Part shown: one piece after another, positions 34,488-43,162 of the stretch
Layout: the number at the start of each line of letters is the position of its first letter
How positions within the stretch are numbered: the stretch's first letter is position 1
Source: Flavobacterium lacustre
GTDB lineage: Bacteria; Bacteroidota; Bacteroidia; Flavobacteriales; Flavobacteriaceae
NCBI RefSeq assembly: GCF_027474525.2
Contig: NZ_CP114882.2
Location: 2,294,001-2,358,000, forward strand
DNA: 64,000 bases
Reading direction: 5' to 3'
Translations under genes and position numbers: made by a program
The notes under the pieces: generated by a model
What the model was told of the DNA's origin: nothing
Database searches by the model: none
Seen by the model: only the letters and a program-made list of their open reading frames with translations

Positions 34488-35612
34488 TTAGCTAACTTTT
34501 TTATAACTCCAAACTGCTAAACCATTTAAAATAAAAGCGTACATGAAAATTATAAAAAATTGAAACGATATATCCGAAAAAGTGGCGCCTTTGAGCATAA
34601 CCATCCTGATGATTTCTACAAAATACCGAATAGGGTTGAACAAAGTTATATTTTGTGCCCATTCCGGCATACTTTCTATCGGTGTAAATAAACCGCTCAT
34701 TAAGATAAAAATCACCATAAAAAACCAAGCAATAAACATGGCTTGCTGTTGGGTTTCGGTATGGTTTGAAATGAATAAACCAATGCCTAAAATTACCAAT
34801 AAATAAACAGATGTAAACATATAAATCAGACCAATATTCCCCAAAATTGGAACATAAAAAACGATTTTGGCGATGGTTAACCCTACTGTTAAAATCACTA
34901 ATCCCAACACCCAAAAAGGGAATAATTTGCCAATAATAAATTGGTGTTTTTTGATTGGCGTAACATTGATTTGTTCCAAAGTTCCAATTTCTTTTTCCCG
35001 TACAATATTCATCGAAGACAGAAAAAGTGTAATCATCGTAACCAATAGCACTAAAATCCCCGGAACCATAAAGGTTTTATAGTTCAACGTATTGTTATAC
35101 CAAAAAGAGGGAATAGTAACAATGTTTTGAGGTTGCACCAAAGTGCCATCAGTATATTGAAACAGTTTGGTTTGCAAATTCTGATTGAATTCGGTGATAA
35201 TCTGTGAAACATATACATTTTCTATTCCTGCAGCCGCACCATCAATGGCATTAATACTTACAGATAGACTTGTTTTTTTCTCTTTGATGAGGTTGCGTTC
35301 AAAATGATTTGGAATTTCGAGAATGACATCGACTTTTCCTTTTTGCATTTCTTGATTGGCTTTGACTTTTGAATCAAAACTTTCAATTATTTTGAAATAA
35401 CTAGATGCTTGAAATTTAGAAATTAATGCTCTTGAAGCTACGGAATGATCGTGGTCAATATATGAAAATTGGATGTTTTTGACCTCAAAACTGGCGGCAT
35501 TAGACAATATCAATAATTGCATCAAGGGCATGACAAATATAATAGGCAGCATTGCTTTATTTCTAAAGATTTGTCTGAATTCCTTTTGGACGATAAATAG
35601 TATTGTTTTCAT
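34488..35612 (-). CDS. ABC-2 type transporter permease (YbhR/YbhS-like)
   Basis: A 374-aa inner-membrane subunit of an ABC-2 exporter. An N-terminal helix (about 20-40) is followed by a large periplasmic domain (about 45-180) and five or six C-terminal helices with the family motif VREKEIGTLEQINVTPIKKH before the helix bundle. The final helices include LFTPIESMPEWAQNITLFNP, the usual re-entrant segment. It pairs with the permease at 35703, from which it is separated by 90 bp containing a 14-bp tandem repeat. Together with the two ATPases and HlyD/TolC it forms a tripartite exporter like E. coli YbhGFSR. Confidence 0.93.
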   Translation of the reverse strand: MKTILFIVQKEFRQIFRNKAMLPIIFVMPLMQLLILSNAASFEVKNIQFSYIDHDHSVASRALISKFQASSYFKIIESFDSKVKANQEMQKGKVDVILEIPNHFERNLIKEKKTSLSVSINAIDGAAAGIENVYVSQIITEFNQNLQTKLFQYTDGTLVQPQNIVTIPSFWYNNTLNYKTFMVPGILVLLVTMITLFLSSMNIVREKEIGTLEQINVTPIKKHQFIIGKLFPFWVLGLVILTVGLTIAKIVFYVPILGNIGLIYMFTSVYLLVILGIGLFISNHTETQQQAMFIAWFFMVIFILMSGLFTPIESMPEWAQNITLFNPIRYFVEIIRMVMLKGATFSDISFQFFIIFMYAFILNGLAVWSYKKVS

Positions 35613-35652
35613 TTTTATATCGCTAAAACATCAAGTTTTATTAATTTATAAG

Positions 35653-35694
35653 CACATCTCACTTTTCACATCTCACTCTTCACATCTCACTCTT
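35653..35694. repeat. 14-bp tandem repeat x3
   Basis: CACATCTCACTTTT followed by two identical copies of CACATCTCACTCTT, inside the gap between the two ABC permease genes. Confidence 0.85.
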
Positions 35695-35702
35695 TAAAAT
35701 TG

Positions 35703-36809
35703 TCATTCTAATCTGATTTTATATTTTTTAATACTCAATACAATGAAAAACACGGTCATTCCCAATAAAATCAATGTCTCTTTCCAAATCACGGCAATCG
35801 ATGCCCCTTTGAGCATAATGGCTTTGATGATGATGATAAACCATTTGGCCGGAATAATATTGCTGATAATTTGCATTGGTAATGGCATGCTCGATATTGG
35901 AAAAATAAATCCCGAAAGAATGATGACTGGCAGCATTAATCCCATGAGCGAAATCATCATCGCGGTTTGTTGTGAATTTGAAACCGTAGAAATCAATATT
36001 CCTAACGAGAGTGCCGAAACGATAAACAAAATACTTTCGAAAGCCAGTAAAAGTAAGCTTCCTTCAAGCGGCATTTTGAAGACAAAGAACCCTAAAAGTA
36101 CAATTATTGTAGCATTGATTATCGAAAGAAAAATATAGGGAAATACTTTACCAATGATTACTTGGAAAGGTTTTAAAGGCGAAACCAACAGCACTTCCAT
36201 AGTTCCCAGTTCTTTTTCTCGGGTGATCGAAATTGAGGTCATCATGGCCGAAACCAACATTAAAATTATGGTCATTACACCAGGAACAAAGGTGAAAACG
36301 CTTTTCAATTCGGGATTATAATACAATTGAGTTTGGGCTTGTATTTGATAATTTCCTGGAGTAGTTTTATTTATTTCCTGTGTGTAATTTTGTAAAATGG
36401 CATTCACATAATTTGTGATTGTATTGGCAATATTGGGATCTGTAGCATCTGTTATGACTTGGACTTTTGCCAGTTTTTGAGTTTGCAGATTTTTGATGAA
36501 ATGGTTTTCAAAAACAAGGACTGCTTTTACTTTACCTTTTTTGAAAATGCTTTCAATTTGGTTTTCATTCGTAATTTCCTCTTGAATATTAAAATACTTG
36601 GAAGCATTGATTTTATTTATTATTTTTTGCGTTTCAGTATCTTTTGACTGGTCTAAAATAGCAATGTTTACATTGTTGATTTCATTGGTAATGGCAAAAC
36701 CAAAAAGCATAATTTGTACTACGGGCATCCCAAAAAGAATGAACATAGTGCGTTTATCCCGAAAAATATGGTAGAATTCTTTTGTTACAAAACCGATGAA
36801 TCTTTTCAT
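35703..36809 (-). CDS. ABC-2 type transporter permease (YbhS/YbhR-like)
   Basis: A 368-aa ABC-2 permease with the same plan as its neighbour at 34488: N-terminal helix (about 20-40), a periplasmic domain (about 45-175), then a C-terminal helix bundle introduced by ITREKELGTMEVLLVSPLKP. GFIFPISSMPLPMQIISNIIP is the re-entrant segment before the last helix. It starts 35 bp after the second ATPase gene. The two permeases would form the heterodimeric channel of the exporter. The substrate is unknown; relatives of YbhGFSR affect resistance to some antibiotics. Confidence 0.94.
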   Translation of the reverse strand: MKRFIGFVTKEFYHIFRDKRTMFILFGMPVVQIMLFGFAITNEINNVNIAILDQSKDTETQKIINKINASKYFNIQEEITNENQIESIFKKGKVKAVLVFENHFIKNLQTQKLAKVQVITDATDPNIANTITNYVNAILQNYTQEINKTTPGNYQIQAQTQLYYNPELKSVFTFVPGVMTIILMLVSAMMTSISITREKELGTMEVLLVSPLKPFQVIIGKVFPYIFLSIINATIIVLLGFFVFKMPLEGSLLLLAFESILFIVSALSLGILISTVSNSQQTAMMISLMGLMLPVIILSGFIFPISSMPLPMQIISNIIPAKWFIIIIKAIMLKGASIAVIWKETLILLGMTVFFIVLSIKKYKIRLE

Positions 36810-36844
36810 TGCTAATTTTTTTTGGACTTCAATAGTTTGCTGTT

Positions 36845-37579
36845 TTATTCGATGTTTCTCGCTAATTTCAAAAAAACATCGTTCATTGAAGCCACATCGA
36901 ATTGTTTTTTTAAGTTTTTTGGCGAATCCAAAGCCTCAATTTTACCTTCAACCATGATAGAAACGCGGTCACAATATTCGGCTTCATCCATGTAATGTGT
37001 CGTTACAAAAATGGTTGTTCCTTTATTCGCTTCGGCATAAATCATTTCCCAAAATTGTCTTCGGGTTATGGGATCCACGCCACCTGTTGGCTCGTCCAGA
37101 AATACAATTTTAGGTTCGTGTAATAAAGCAACAGAAAAAGATAATTTTTGTTTCCAACCCAACGGTAATGCACCAACTAATTTATCAGCGACTTCTTCGA
37201 GTCCTAATTCCCGAATCAGTTCGACTGTTTTTTGTTTAATTTGAATGCGGCTTAATCCATAAATTCCGCCAAAAAAAGTAATGTTTTCTTTAATGGTCAA
37301 ATCATCATACATAGAAAATTTTTGACTCATGTAACCAATGCTTTTCTTCACCATTTCCGACTGCATTTTGATATCAAAACCCGCAACTAAAGCTTCGCCT
37401 GAAGTAGGTTTTGAAATTCCGATAAGCATTTTCATTGCCGTAGTTTTTCCGGCTCCATTAGCGCCTAGAAATCCAAAAATCTCTCCTTTATTGACTTCAA
37501 ATGAAATACTGTTGACCGCGGTGAAACTTCCAAAAGTTTTGGTGAGGTTTTTTACGGTTATGATTTTTTCTTGGCTCAA
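36845..37579 (-). CDS. ABC transporter ATP-binding protein (second YbhF half)
   Basis: A 244-aa ABC ATPase of the exporter operon. Walker A is GANGAGKTT (39-47) and Walker B FLDEPTGGVDP. The signature motif is the non-canonical LPLGWKQKL instead of LSGG, which is exactly the kind found in the C-terminal ABC half of E. coli YbhF. It starts 2 bp after the stop of the other ATPase gene, so the two are translationally close. I infer that the two separate proteins correspond to the two halves of the fused YbhF and act as an asymmetric heterodimer. Confidence 0.95.
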   Translation of the reverse strand: MSQEKIITVKNLTKTFGSFTAVNSISFEVNKGEIFGFLGANGAGKTTAMKMLIGISKPTSGEALVAGFDIKMQSEMVKKSIGYMSQKFSMYDDLTIKENITFFGGIYGLSRIQIKQKTVELIRELGLEEVADKLVGALPLGWKQKLSFSVALLHEPKIVFLDEPTGGVDPITRRQFWEMIYAEANKGTTIFVTTHYMDEAEYCDRVSIMVEGKIEALDSPKNLKKQFDVASMNDVFLKLARNIE

Positions 37580-37581
37580 AA

Positions 37582-38493
37582 TTACTGTTGTATTGCTGTC
37601 AAATCCATGAATACGTCTTCGATTGTCGGATTTGAAATGTGAATTTCTATTTCGCTGTGCTTTTTATTTTGAAGATAATCCAGTAGTTCCTCGCTATTAA
37701 AATCTGCTTTTTTATCGATATAATGAATGTATTCTCCAAAGGCAAAAACGCTGTATTGACTTGGATACTGTTTCAAATCCAGAATAAGTTGATGCATGTT
37801 TTTGGCCCGAATATCATAAATAGTTTTATCATAATTGCTGATGATATTTTTCGGACTGTCAATTTTCAGGATTTTTCCTTTTTGGATTAAAGCGATTCTG
37901 TCACACAATGCAGCTTCGTCCATGTAAGGTGTAGAAACTAAGATTGTAATTCCTTTTTGCTGTAAGCGCTTGAGCATTTCCCAAAATTCTTTTCGCGAAA
38001 CGGGATCAACTCCTGTGGTGGGTTCATCCAGAAACAACACTTTTGGTTTGTGTATTAAAGCGCAACATAAAGCCAATTTTTGTTTCATTCCTCCCGAAAG
38101 TGCTCCAGCTCTTCTCTTTTTGAAAGGCTCAATCTGAATGTAAATTTCTTTGATTAAATCGTAATTTTCTTCAATCGTAGTCCCGAAAATAGTGGCAAAA
38201 AACGTTAAGTTTTCTTCTACAGATAAATCTTGGTACAACGAAAATTTACCGGGCATATATCCCACAGCATTCCGAATGGATTTATACTCTTTAACCACAT
38301 CAAAACCCGCTACAGAAACGGTTCCTTGGTTCGCCAATAATAGCGTAGTCAGTATCCTGAAAATAGTGCTTTTCCCTGCGCCATCCGGTCCTATTAGTCC
38401 AAATAATTCACCTTCTTCTACGGTAAAAGAAATATCCTCAACCGCTTTGATGTTGTTGTAGGATTTAGAAATATTTTGGACAATTATACTCAT
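37582..38493 (-). CDS. ABC transporter ATP-binding protein (first YbhF half)
   Basis: A 303-aa ABC ATPase with Walker A GPDGAGKS (35-42), the canonical signature LSGGMKQKLAL, Walker B FLDEPTTGVDP and a C-terminal extension of about 80 residues with the DRR-type tail (IEIHISNPTIEDVFMDL). The normal LSGG motif corresponds to the N-terminal ABC half of E. coli YbhF, complementing the degenerate signature in the next gene. It follows the HlyD gene by 49 bp. With the permeases it would power export across the inner membrane. Confidence 0.95.
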   Translation of the reverse strand: MSIIVQNISKSYNNIKAVEDISFTVEEGELFGLIGPDGAGKSTIFRILTTLLLANQGTVSVAGFDVVKEYKSIRNAVGYMPGKFSLYQDLSVEENLTFFATIFGTTIEENYDLIKEIYIQIEPFKKRRAGALSGGMKQKLALCCALIHKPKVLFLDEPTTGVDPVSRKEFWEMLKRLQQKGITILVSTPYMDEAALCDRIALIQKGKILKIDSPKNIISNYDKTIYDIRAKNMHQLILDLKQYPSQYSVFAFGEYIHYIDKKADFNSEELLDYLQNKKHSEIEIHISNPTIEDVFMDLTAIQQ

Positions 38494-38542
38494 ACAATGA
38501 TAATTTCAAAAAATCAATTTAAATTTCCCCTCCTTTTTAAGT

Positions 38543-39421
38543 TTAAAGGGCTATCCACATTTCAGCAGGCATTCCAATTTTTAAACTCCCGTTATTTTTT
38601 ACCTTCACCTTCACAGCATACACTAAATTGGCACGCTCTTCTTTTGTTTGAATGATTTTTGGCGTAAACTCAGCAGTTGATGCAATCCAAGAAATAGTTC
38701 CCGGATACGATTTCATTTCCTTTTCGGCATCTATTTTTACTGTAACCGTTTGTCCAACTTTTATTTGTGCCAATTGGGTTTCGCTGACATAAACACGCAA
38801 AGTCATTTCGGAAATATCGGCAATTTTATAGAGTGGTTTTCCAAAAGCAGTTACTTCATTGGGTTCAGCATATTTGGCTAAAACGGTTCCCTTTATCGGA
38901 TTTATAATTTTGCTTTTCTGAATTTGATCATCGATTTTTTCAATCTGTATATCAATTGATTGGGCTTCATTTGCAATCGGTGCGTTTTGCGTTCCAACGC
39001 TTTTTATTTGCTCTTGCAAAACATTTACTTTTCCAATGACTTCATCCACTTGACGTTTAGTAGCAGCATTTTCGGCAAACATATTTTGAATCCTTTTTTG
39101 TTCTGTCAAAGTCGTTTTGAGTTGCTCTTTCAAGACATTAATTTGAGACAATACATTGCTTGATTTAGAAAGAATGGTACTTTTTGAAGCGATTAATTGT
39201 TGTTTGTTAAAATACAATTGGGTGGTATCGACTAATCCAACTTGCATATTGGGCTCCAAAACATCACCTTCTTCGAGTTTTAAATAATCAATTTTTCCGT
39301 TGGCTTCCGCCGAAATGGTTACTTCTGTAGCCTCAAAATTGCCATATCCATCCGCTTTTTCATTGTTCTTAGAGCAAGAAATCAGACTGATTAAGATAAA
39401 TAATGTAAGTGTAGTTTTCAT
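38543..39421 (-). CDS. HlyD family adaptor lipoprotein (YbhG-like)
   Basis: A 292-aa periplasmic membrane fusion protein anchored as a lipoprotein (MKTTLTLFILISLISCSKN, lipobox ISC). Lipoyl half motifs (ISAEANGKIDYLKLEEGDVL; INPIKGTVLAKYAEPNEVTAFG) flank an alpha-helical hairpin (about 75-160). The beta-barrel domain ends the protein (IKVGQTVTVKIDAE; LKIGMPAEMWIAL). It sits between the TolC gene (31 bp upstream) and the first ATPase gene and would connect the ABC exporter with the outer-membrane channel. Relatives: YbhG of E. coli. Confidence 0.94.
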   Translation of the reverse strand: MKTTLTLFILISLISCSKNNEKADGYGNFEATEVTISAEANGKIDYLKLEEGDVLEPNMQVGLVDTTQLYFNKQQLIASKSTILSKSSNVLSQINVLKEQLKTTLTEQKRIQNMFAENAATKRQVDEVIGKVNVLQEQIKSVGTQNAPIANEAQSIDIQIEKIDDQIQKSKIINPIKGTVLAKYAEPNEVTAFGKPLYKIADISEMTLRVYVSETQLAQIKVGQTVTVKIDAEKEMKSYPGTISWIASTAEFTPKIIQTKEERANLVYAVKVKVKNNGSLKIGMPAEMWIAL

Positions 39422-39452
39422 TTTTTTTGAGTATAGATTTCAATATTTTAAA

Positions 39453-40703
39453 TTAATTTCCTTTAGTAATCTGATAATTTGCTTTGGCCAAAGCCAACTG
39501 AATTTCATGTACTTTCTGATTGATTTTGGCTTCGAATAAGTTCGTCAATTCTACTAAAAATTCAGAGGAAGTGATGACTCCGTTGCGCAATTGTGCGTCC
39601 GATGATTGTACTACAGCTTCTCGTAAAGCAATTATTTCAGCATCGGCGGTTATAATGGCATCCGCTTTATTAATCTCATTTTCCATTTCCTGTAATTGCA
39701 AGTTGTTATTTAACAGAAAGGTTTCTTTTTCGGTAGTCACAATTTCTTTGGAGATTGAAAGTGCTTGTTTTTCGGTTTTCGATTTGTTCCAGTCAAACAC
39801 ATTCCAATTCGCTTTTAATCCAAGCATATAAAAGGTTTGAAACGAATTATCCAGCATATTTAAACCGGGATTTCCGTAACCTGCTTGTCCAAATGCGTTT
39901 ACTTTTGGCAGATTATTTTTTGAAATCACTTCTTTTGAAATTTCAATTTGTTGGTTTTGTAAATCGAATAATTTCAATTCCGGACGCGAATTATCTTTGG
40001 TAAAATCAGATGAAATACTGGGTTTTTCTAAAGCTGTATTTTCATTTAAAGGAGCTGAAATCAAGGTAGCTAAATTTGCGGTCATTCTTTTTTTATCAAA
40101 TTGAATTTCGGTGAGTTGTTGTTTGATTTTTAAATTTTCGGCTTCCAAAACTTTTTCTGACGATGGAAGCAGCGCACCAAATTTAACTCCCGATTTTACT
40201 TCTTTGATTTTTAAATTCAGCTGTTCTTGTTTCGAAATTAAAATTGCTTTTCGTTCCTGTAATACTAAAACAGCAAAATACAACTGATTGATTTTGGTCT
40301 TAATTTGATACAAATTGACTTCAACCTGTTGTTGCTGAGTTTTGGTTTGAGCCACTTTCAGTTTGGCATTTGTGTCAATCATATCGCCATTATATAATAA
40401 TTGATTCACATCTAAAGTTGCTCTGTATTGGTCTTTATTCAGTGGAGTTACGTTAGGCATAACAATGGGTAAACCGGTCACATCAGATTGATACGTTGCT
40501 TGGGCATTTACATCTATTTTAGGCAATTTCCCTTTGTTTAGCGCTTCAATTTCATAATTTGATTTCTGTTGTAATAATTCAGTTTGTTTGGCTAACGGAT
40601 AGTTTTTATTGGCCAAAGCATAACAATCTTCCAATGTAATTTTCTGTTGTGAATACGAAAATTGGATGATAAAAATTAAAAAAAGTAGACTTAATCGTTT
40701 CAT
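39453..40703 (-). CDS. TolC family outer-membrane efflux protein
   Basis: A 416-aa TolC-type channel with a signal peptide ([19 protein letters not shown]) and two OEP repeats rich in long helices ([23 protein letters not shown] near the N terminus; [17 protein letters not shown] near 330). The end, [22 protein letters not shown], is typical of the second repeat. Its start codon overlaps the stop of the TetR gene by 4 bp (ATGA), so translation is coupled. It supplies the outer-membrane exit for the ABC exporter encoded behind it. Confidence 0.94.
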   Translation of the reverse strand: MKRLSLLFLIFIIQFSYSQQKITLEDCYALANKNYPLAKQTELLQQKSNYEIEALNKGKLPKIDVNAQATYQSDVTGLPIVMPNVTPLNKDQYRATLDVNQLLYNGDMIDTNAKLKVAQTKTQQQQVEVNLYQIKTKINQLYFAVLVLQERKAILISKQEQLNLKIKEVKSGVKFGALLPSSEKVLEAENLKIKQQLTEIQFDKKRMTANLATLISAPLNENTALEKPSISSDFTKDNSRPELKLFDLQNQQIEISKEVISKNNLPKVNAFGQAGYGNPGLNMLDNSFQTFYMLGLKANWNVFDWNKSKTEKQALSISKEIVTTEKETFLLNNNLQLQEMENEINKADAIITADAEIIALREAVVQSSDAQLRNGVITSSEFLVELTNLFEAKINQKVHEIQLALAKANYQITKGN

Positions 40704-41293
40704 TTTTTTATAGAATTAATGATTTGTTCGGCAATGCTGGTTTTTCGTTCCTCCATCAATTGATCAAATTCTGAATCGGAGATTTGAATGATACTTTTGA
40801 CCATCATTTGCGCAGCAAAAGGAAAAACGGTCATCGAAAATATATCTAATACTAATTGTTTTGGTTGAATGGGTTTTAGAATTCCCAGCGCGATTTCTTT
40901 TTCAATTTGCGAAATCAACAAACTTGGATTCGGTCTGTTATTATGATTCATAAATTTCATGACAAATTCCGGATTATTGTTCATTTCCTGAATGACAAAT
41001 TGGGGTATGAATGGGTGATCAATTACAAATGAAATGTAGCTGAATGTAAATTTTCTTATTTTTTCGAAAACACTTTCATCCGAATTAAAAATCATATTTA
41101 TCTGTGGTGCTAATTGGCTGAATACTTTCATAAAAACGGCTTCAAACAGCAATTGTTTGTTTTTGAAACAATAATGCAACATGGCTTTGTTGATGCCTGC
41201 TTCGTCTGCTATTTCTTGCATTCGCGCTCCGGCAAAACCCTTTTTCTGGAATACGATTCGAGCAGCATCAAATATTTTTTCTTCGGTTGTCAT
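40700..41293 (-). CDS. TetR/AcrR family regulator (CecR-like)
   Basis: A 197-aa one-domain repressor. The N-terminal helix-turn-helix is [22 protein letters not shown] (residues 25-46 approximately), and the C-terminal two thirds is a helical ligand-binding and dimer domain. It is the first gene of the exporter operon and overlaps the TolC gene by 4 bp. In E. coli the YbhGFSR exporter is likewise preceded by a TetR-type regulator (CecR/YbiH). A pair of overlapping palindromes lies against its own promoter box at 41308-41336, so autorepression relieved by the exported compound is likely. Confidence 0.94.
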   Translation of the reverse strand: MTTEEKIFDAARIVFQKKGFAGARMQEIADEAGINKAMLHYCFKNKQLLFEAVFMKVFSQLAPQINMIFNSDESVFEKIRKFTFSYISFVIDHPFIPQFVIQEMNNNPEFVMKFMNHNNRPNPSLLISQIEKEIALGILKPIQPKQLVLDIFSMTVFPFAAQMMVKSIIQISDSEFDQLMEERKTSIAEQIINSIKK

Positions 41294-41307
41294 TGTGATT
41301 TAACTAT

Positions 41308-41336
41308 ATGGTTTAACCATTTGGTTAACAAAGGTA
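41308..41336 (-). promoter_or_regulatory. Promoter box and TetR operator
   Basis: TACCTTTG on the minus strand (41336-41329) fits TAnnTTTG. Directly beside it lie two overlapping palindromes, TAACCA-TT-TGGTTA (41314-41327) and TGGTT-T-AACCA (41309-41319), before the tetR ATG at 41293. A repressor bound there would cover the start site. Confidence 0.7.
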
Positions 41337-41341
41337 TTTAA

Positions 41342-41375
41342 AAAAAGTATTTAATAATGAAATACTTTTTATTTT
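41342..41375 (-). terminator. Terminator of the thioesterase gene
   Basis: On the minus strand an AT-rich 11-bp stem (AAAAAGTATTT / AAATACTTTTT) is followed by T residues, about 20 bp past the 41392 stop codon. Stability is moderate because the stem is AT-rich. Confidence 0.55.
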
Positions 41376-41391
41376 TTTTATAATTTGGCTT

Positions 41392-42132
41392 TTATTTCCA
41401 ATTCAGTTGAAGCGCAAAACTGGTTTTCTCTTCTTTGGTAATACTGAAAATCGTAGTCTCGTCTGCGGTATTTTCATGAATTACGACTTTATCTTTTAAA
41501 GATAATTCTTTGAGGAAATTCATCTCAAAGCTTTTGATTCCTTGTTTTAAAATTAATTTTTCGTCTACCAAATCCAAGCACCATTCTAAGTATTTTACAT
41601 TATTGGCATGATTGACAATGTCTAAATCCGATAAGAAAACAGTTCTTTCAAAAACCATTTCTTTCTCGTGAGTAATATTAATTTTCGAAAAAGTTGCTGC
41701 AGTTGCTTTGTTATCGGGATACAATTCAAAATGCTCGTAAGGCAAAGCCAAAGGTTCTGGTCTGCGTTTTTCGGTATTGAAAACAGCCCAAAAGGTTTCG
41801 GAACCCACAATCTTTTTACCATTTACATACATTTCTAAAGCCCGGACAGAACGTGAATTTTCTAAGGAATTAATCCATGTTTTTACGGTAACCGTGTCAC
41901 GCCATTTTGGTAATTCGGTGATTTCAACGCGCATTCGGCTCAATACCCAAGCCTGATTGAATTCCTGCATATCCGAAAAACTGATTCCTCCAATTTCAGA
42001 GTGGGCCGCTGCGGTTAGTTGTAATAGATTACATAATTCAGTGTATTTTAAGTAGCCATTTGGAGCGCATTGTGTGAAGTTTATTTCCCAATCTTTGCTT
42101 AAAATGGAGGTGAAATTTGGTGAAATTGGCAT
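41392..42132 (-). CDS. Acyl-ACP thioesterase family protein
   Basis: A 246-aa double-hotdog thioesterase of the FatA/acyl-ACP type, which releases fatty acids from acyl carrier protein. The first hotdog (about 15-130) has GYLKYTELCNLLQLTAAAHSEIG and WVLSRMRVEI; the second (about 150-246) has the active-site-like segment LDIVNHANNVKYLEWCLDLV, where Asn and His resemble the catalytic pair of plant FatA. It lies 8 bp after miaA on the same strand, so the two are likely co-transcribed. Acyl-chain preference is unknown. Confidence 0.92.
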   Translation of the reverse strand: MPISPNFTSILSKDWEINFTQCAPNGYLKYTELCNLLQLTAAAHSEIGGISFSDMQEFNQAWVLSRMRVEITELPKWRDTVTVKTWINSLENSRSVRALEMYVNGKKIVGSETFWAVFNTEKRRPEPLALPYEHFELYPDNKATAATFSKINITHEKEMVFERTVFLSDLDIVNHANNVKYLEWCLDLVDEKLILKQGIKSFEMNFLKELSLKDKVVIHENTADETTIFSITKEEKTSFALQLNWK

Positions 42133-42140
42133 AGGTATAA

Positions 42141-43067
42141 TTATGAATTATGAATTTTTTCGGTGATATACTTTATAATTTTATTTCTGTCCTCCAGATA
42201 ATCAAACCATTTGGTGTTTTCGGTTCGTTTGAACCAAGTGAGTTGACGTTTAGAGAATCTTCGGGTATTTTTTTTGATTTCTTCTATGGCAAAAGGCAAA
42301 CTGAAATCACCGTCAAAATAACTGAATAATTCACGATAACCTACGGTTTGTAAGGCATTCAAAGTTTTGTTTGGATATAGTTTTTCGGCTTCCGCCAAAA
42401 GGCCTTCGTTCATCATTATGTCCACACGTTGATTGATTCGGTTATAGATAATACTTCTTTCGGCTTCTAATCCGATGAGAATAGGAGTGAAGTTGCGGTT
42501 GTTTTTCTTTTGGTTTAAAAAAGAAGAATACGGTTTTCCGGTTCCGATGCATACTTCTACAAAGCGCATCATGCGTTGCGGATTTTGTAAAGTTTGTGGA
42601 TTTTCGGCATTTATTTTTTCAAAATAGGCAGGATCTAATGTCTGGAGTTGGTTTTGCAAATAGCTGATTCCTGATTTTTCGTAATTTGCAGTTACATCTA
42701 ATCGCACAGAAGAATCAATATCCGGGAATTCGTCAAAACCTTTGAGAATGGCATCTACATATAAGCCGGAACCGCCTACGAGAATTGCATAATCGTTGGT
42801 TTGATACAGTTCGTTAAGTTTTGTAATGGCTTCTTTTTCGAAATCACCTACAGTATAGTCTTCGAAAATCGATTTGTTTTGGATGAAATGATGGGTCGCT
42901 GAAGCTAATTCTTCGGGAGAAGGAACTGCGGTACCGATGGTCATTTCTTTGAAAAACTGACGGCTGTCACACGAAATAATGTCGCATTTGAACTGTTGTG
43001 CCAGAGCGATGCTCAGGGATGTTTTCCCGATTGCTGTTGGTCCGATAATGGTAATTAAGTATTTCAT
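42141..43067 (-). CDS. miaA: tRNA dimethylallyltransferase
   Basis: Transfers a dimethylallyl group to N6 of A37 in tRNAs reading UNN codons. Present are the P-loop GPTAIGKTS (residues 9-17), the DSRQFFKEM motif, the GGSGLYVDAILKG segment, the LRVDVT-type central part and ALQTVGYRELFSYFDGD with FSKRQLTWFKR near the C terminus. The 308-aa length is typical. It precedes the thioesterase gene by 8 bp. No frameshift or missing motif is seen. Confidence 0.97.
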   Translation of the reverse strand: MKYLITIIGPTAIGKTSLSIALAQQFKCDIISCDSRQFFKEMTIGTAVPSPEELASATHHFIQNKSIFEDYTVGDFEKEAITKLNELYQTNDYAILVGGSGLYVDAILKGFDEFPDIDSSVRLDVTANYEKSGISYLQNQLQTLDPAYFEKINAENPQTLQNPQRMMRFVEVCIGTGKPYSSFLNQKKNNRNFTPILIGLEAERSIIYNRINQRVDIMMNEGLLAEAEKLYPNKTLNALQTVGYRELFSYFDGDFSLPFAIEEIKKNTRRFSKRQLTWFKRTENTKWFDYLEDRNKIIKYITEKIHNS

Positions 43068-43074
43068 TGTTTTT

Positions 43075-43160
43075 AGCCCAGATAGTAACGGAAACCCCGC
43101 AGGAAGAAAAACATCTTTTGTGACGAGGAGTTACAGTGTATAGCTGGATTAGCTTCAGGT
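43075..43160. repeat. Possible degenerate interspersed element
   Basis: The miaA-channel gap contains AGCCCAGATAG...TATAGCTGGATTAGCTTC, unlike the surrounding AT-rich gaps. It recalls the AGCCCAGAT...AGCGGATAGCTGGA elements scattered in Flavobacterium genomes, but I cannot confirm copies elsewhere. Confidence 0.3.
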
Positions 43161-43162
43161 TA

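Noticed and set aside
34501..34914. 137-aa minus-strand open frame overlapping the ABC permease
   Set aside because: It is an alternative frame of a clear permease gene; its translation has no family pattern.
36845..37579. ABC ATPase broken by lack of LSGG
   Set aside because: LPLGWKQKL is the expected variant in the second YbhF half, so it is not a sign of decay.
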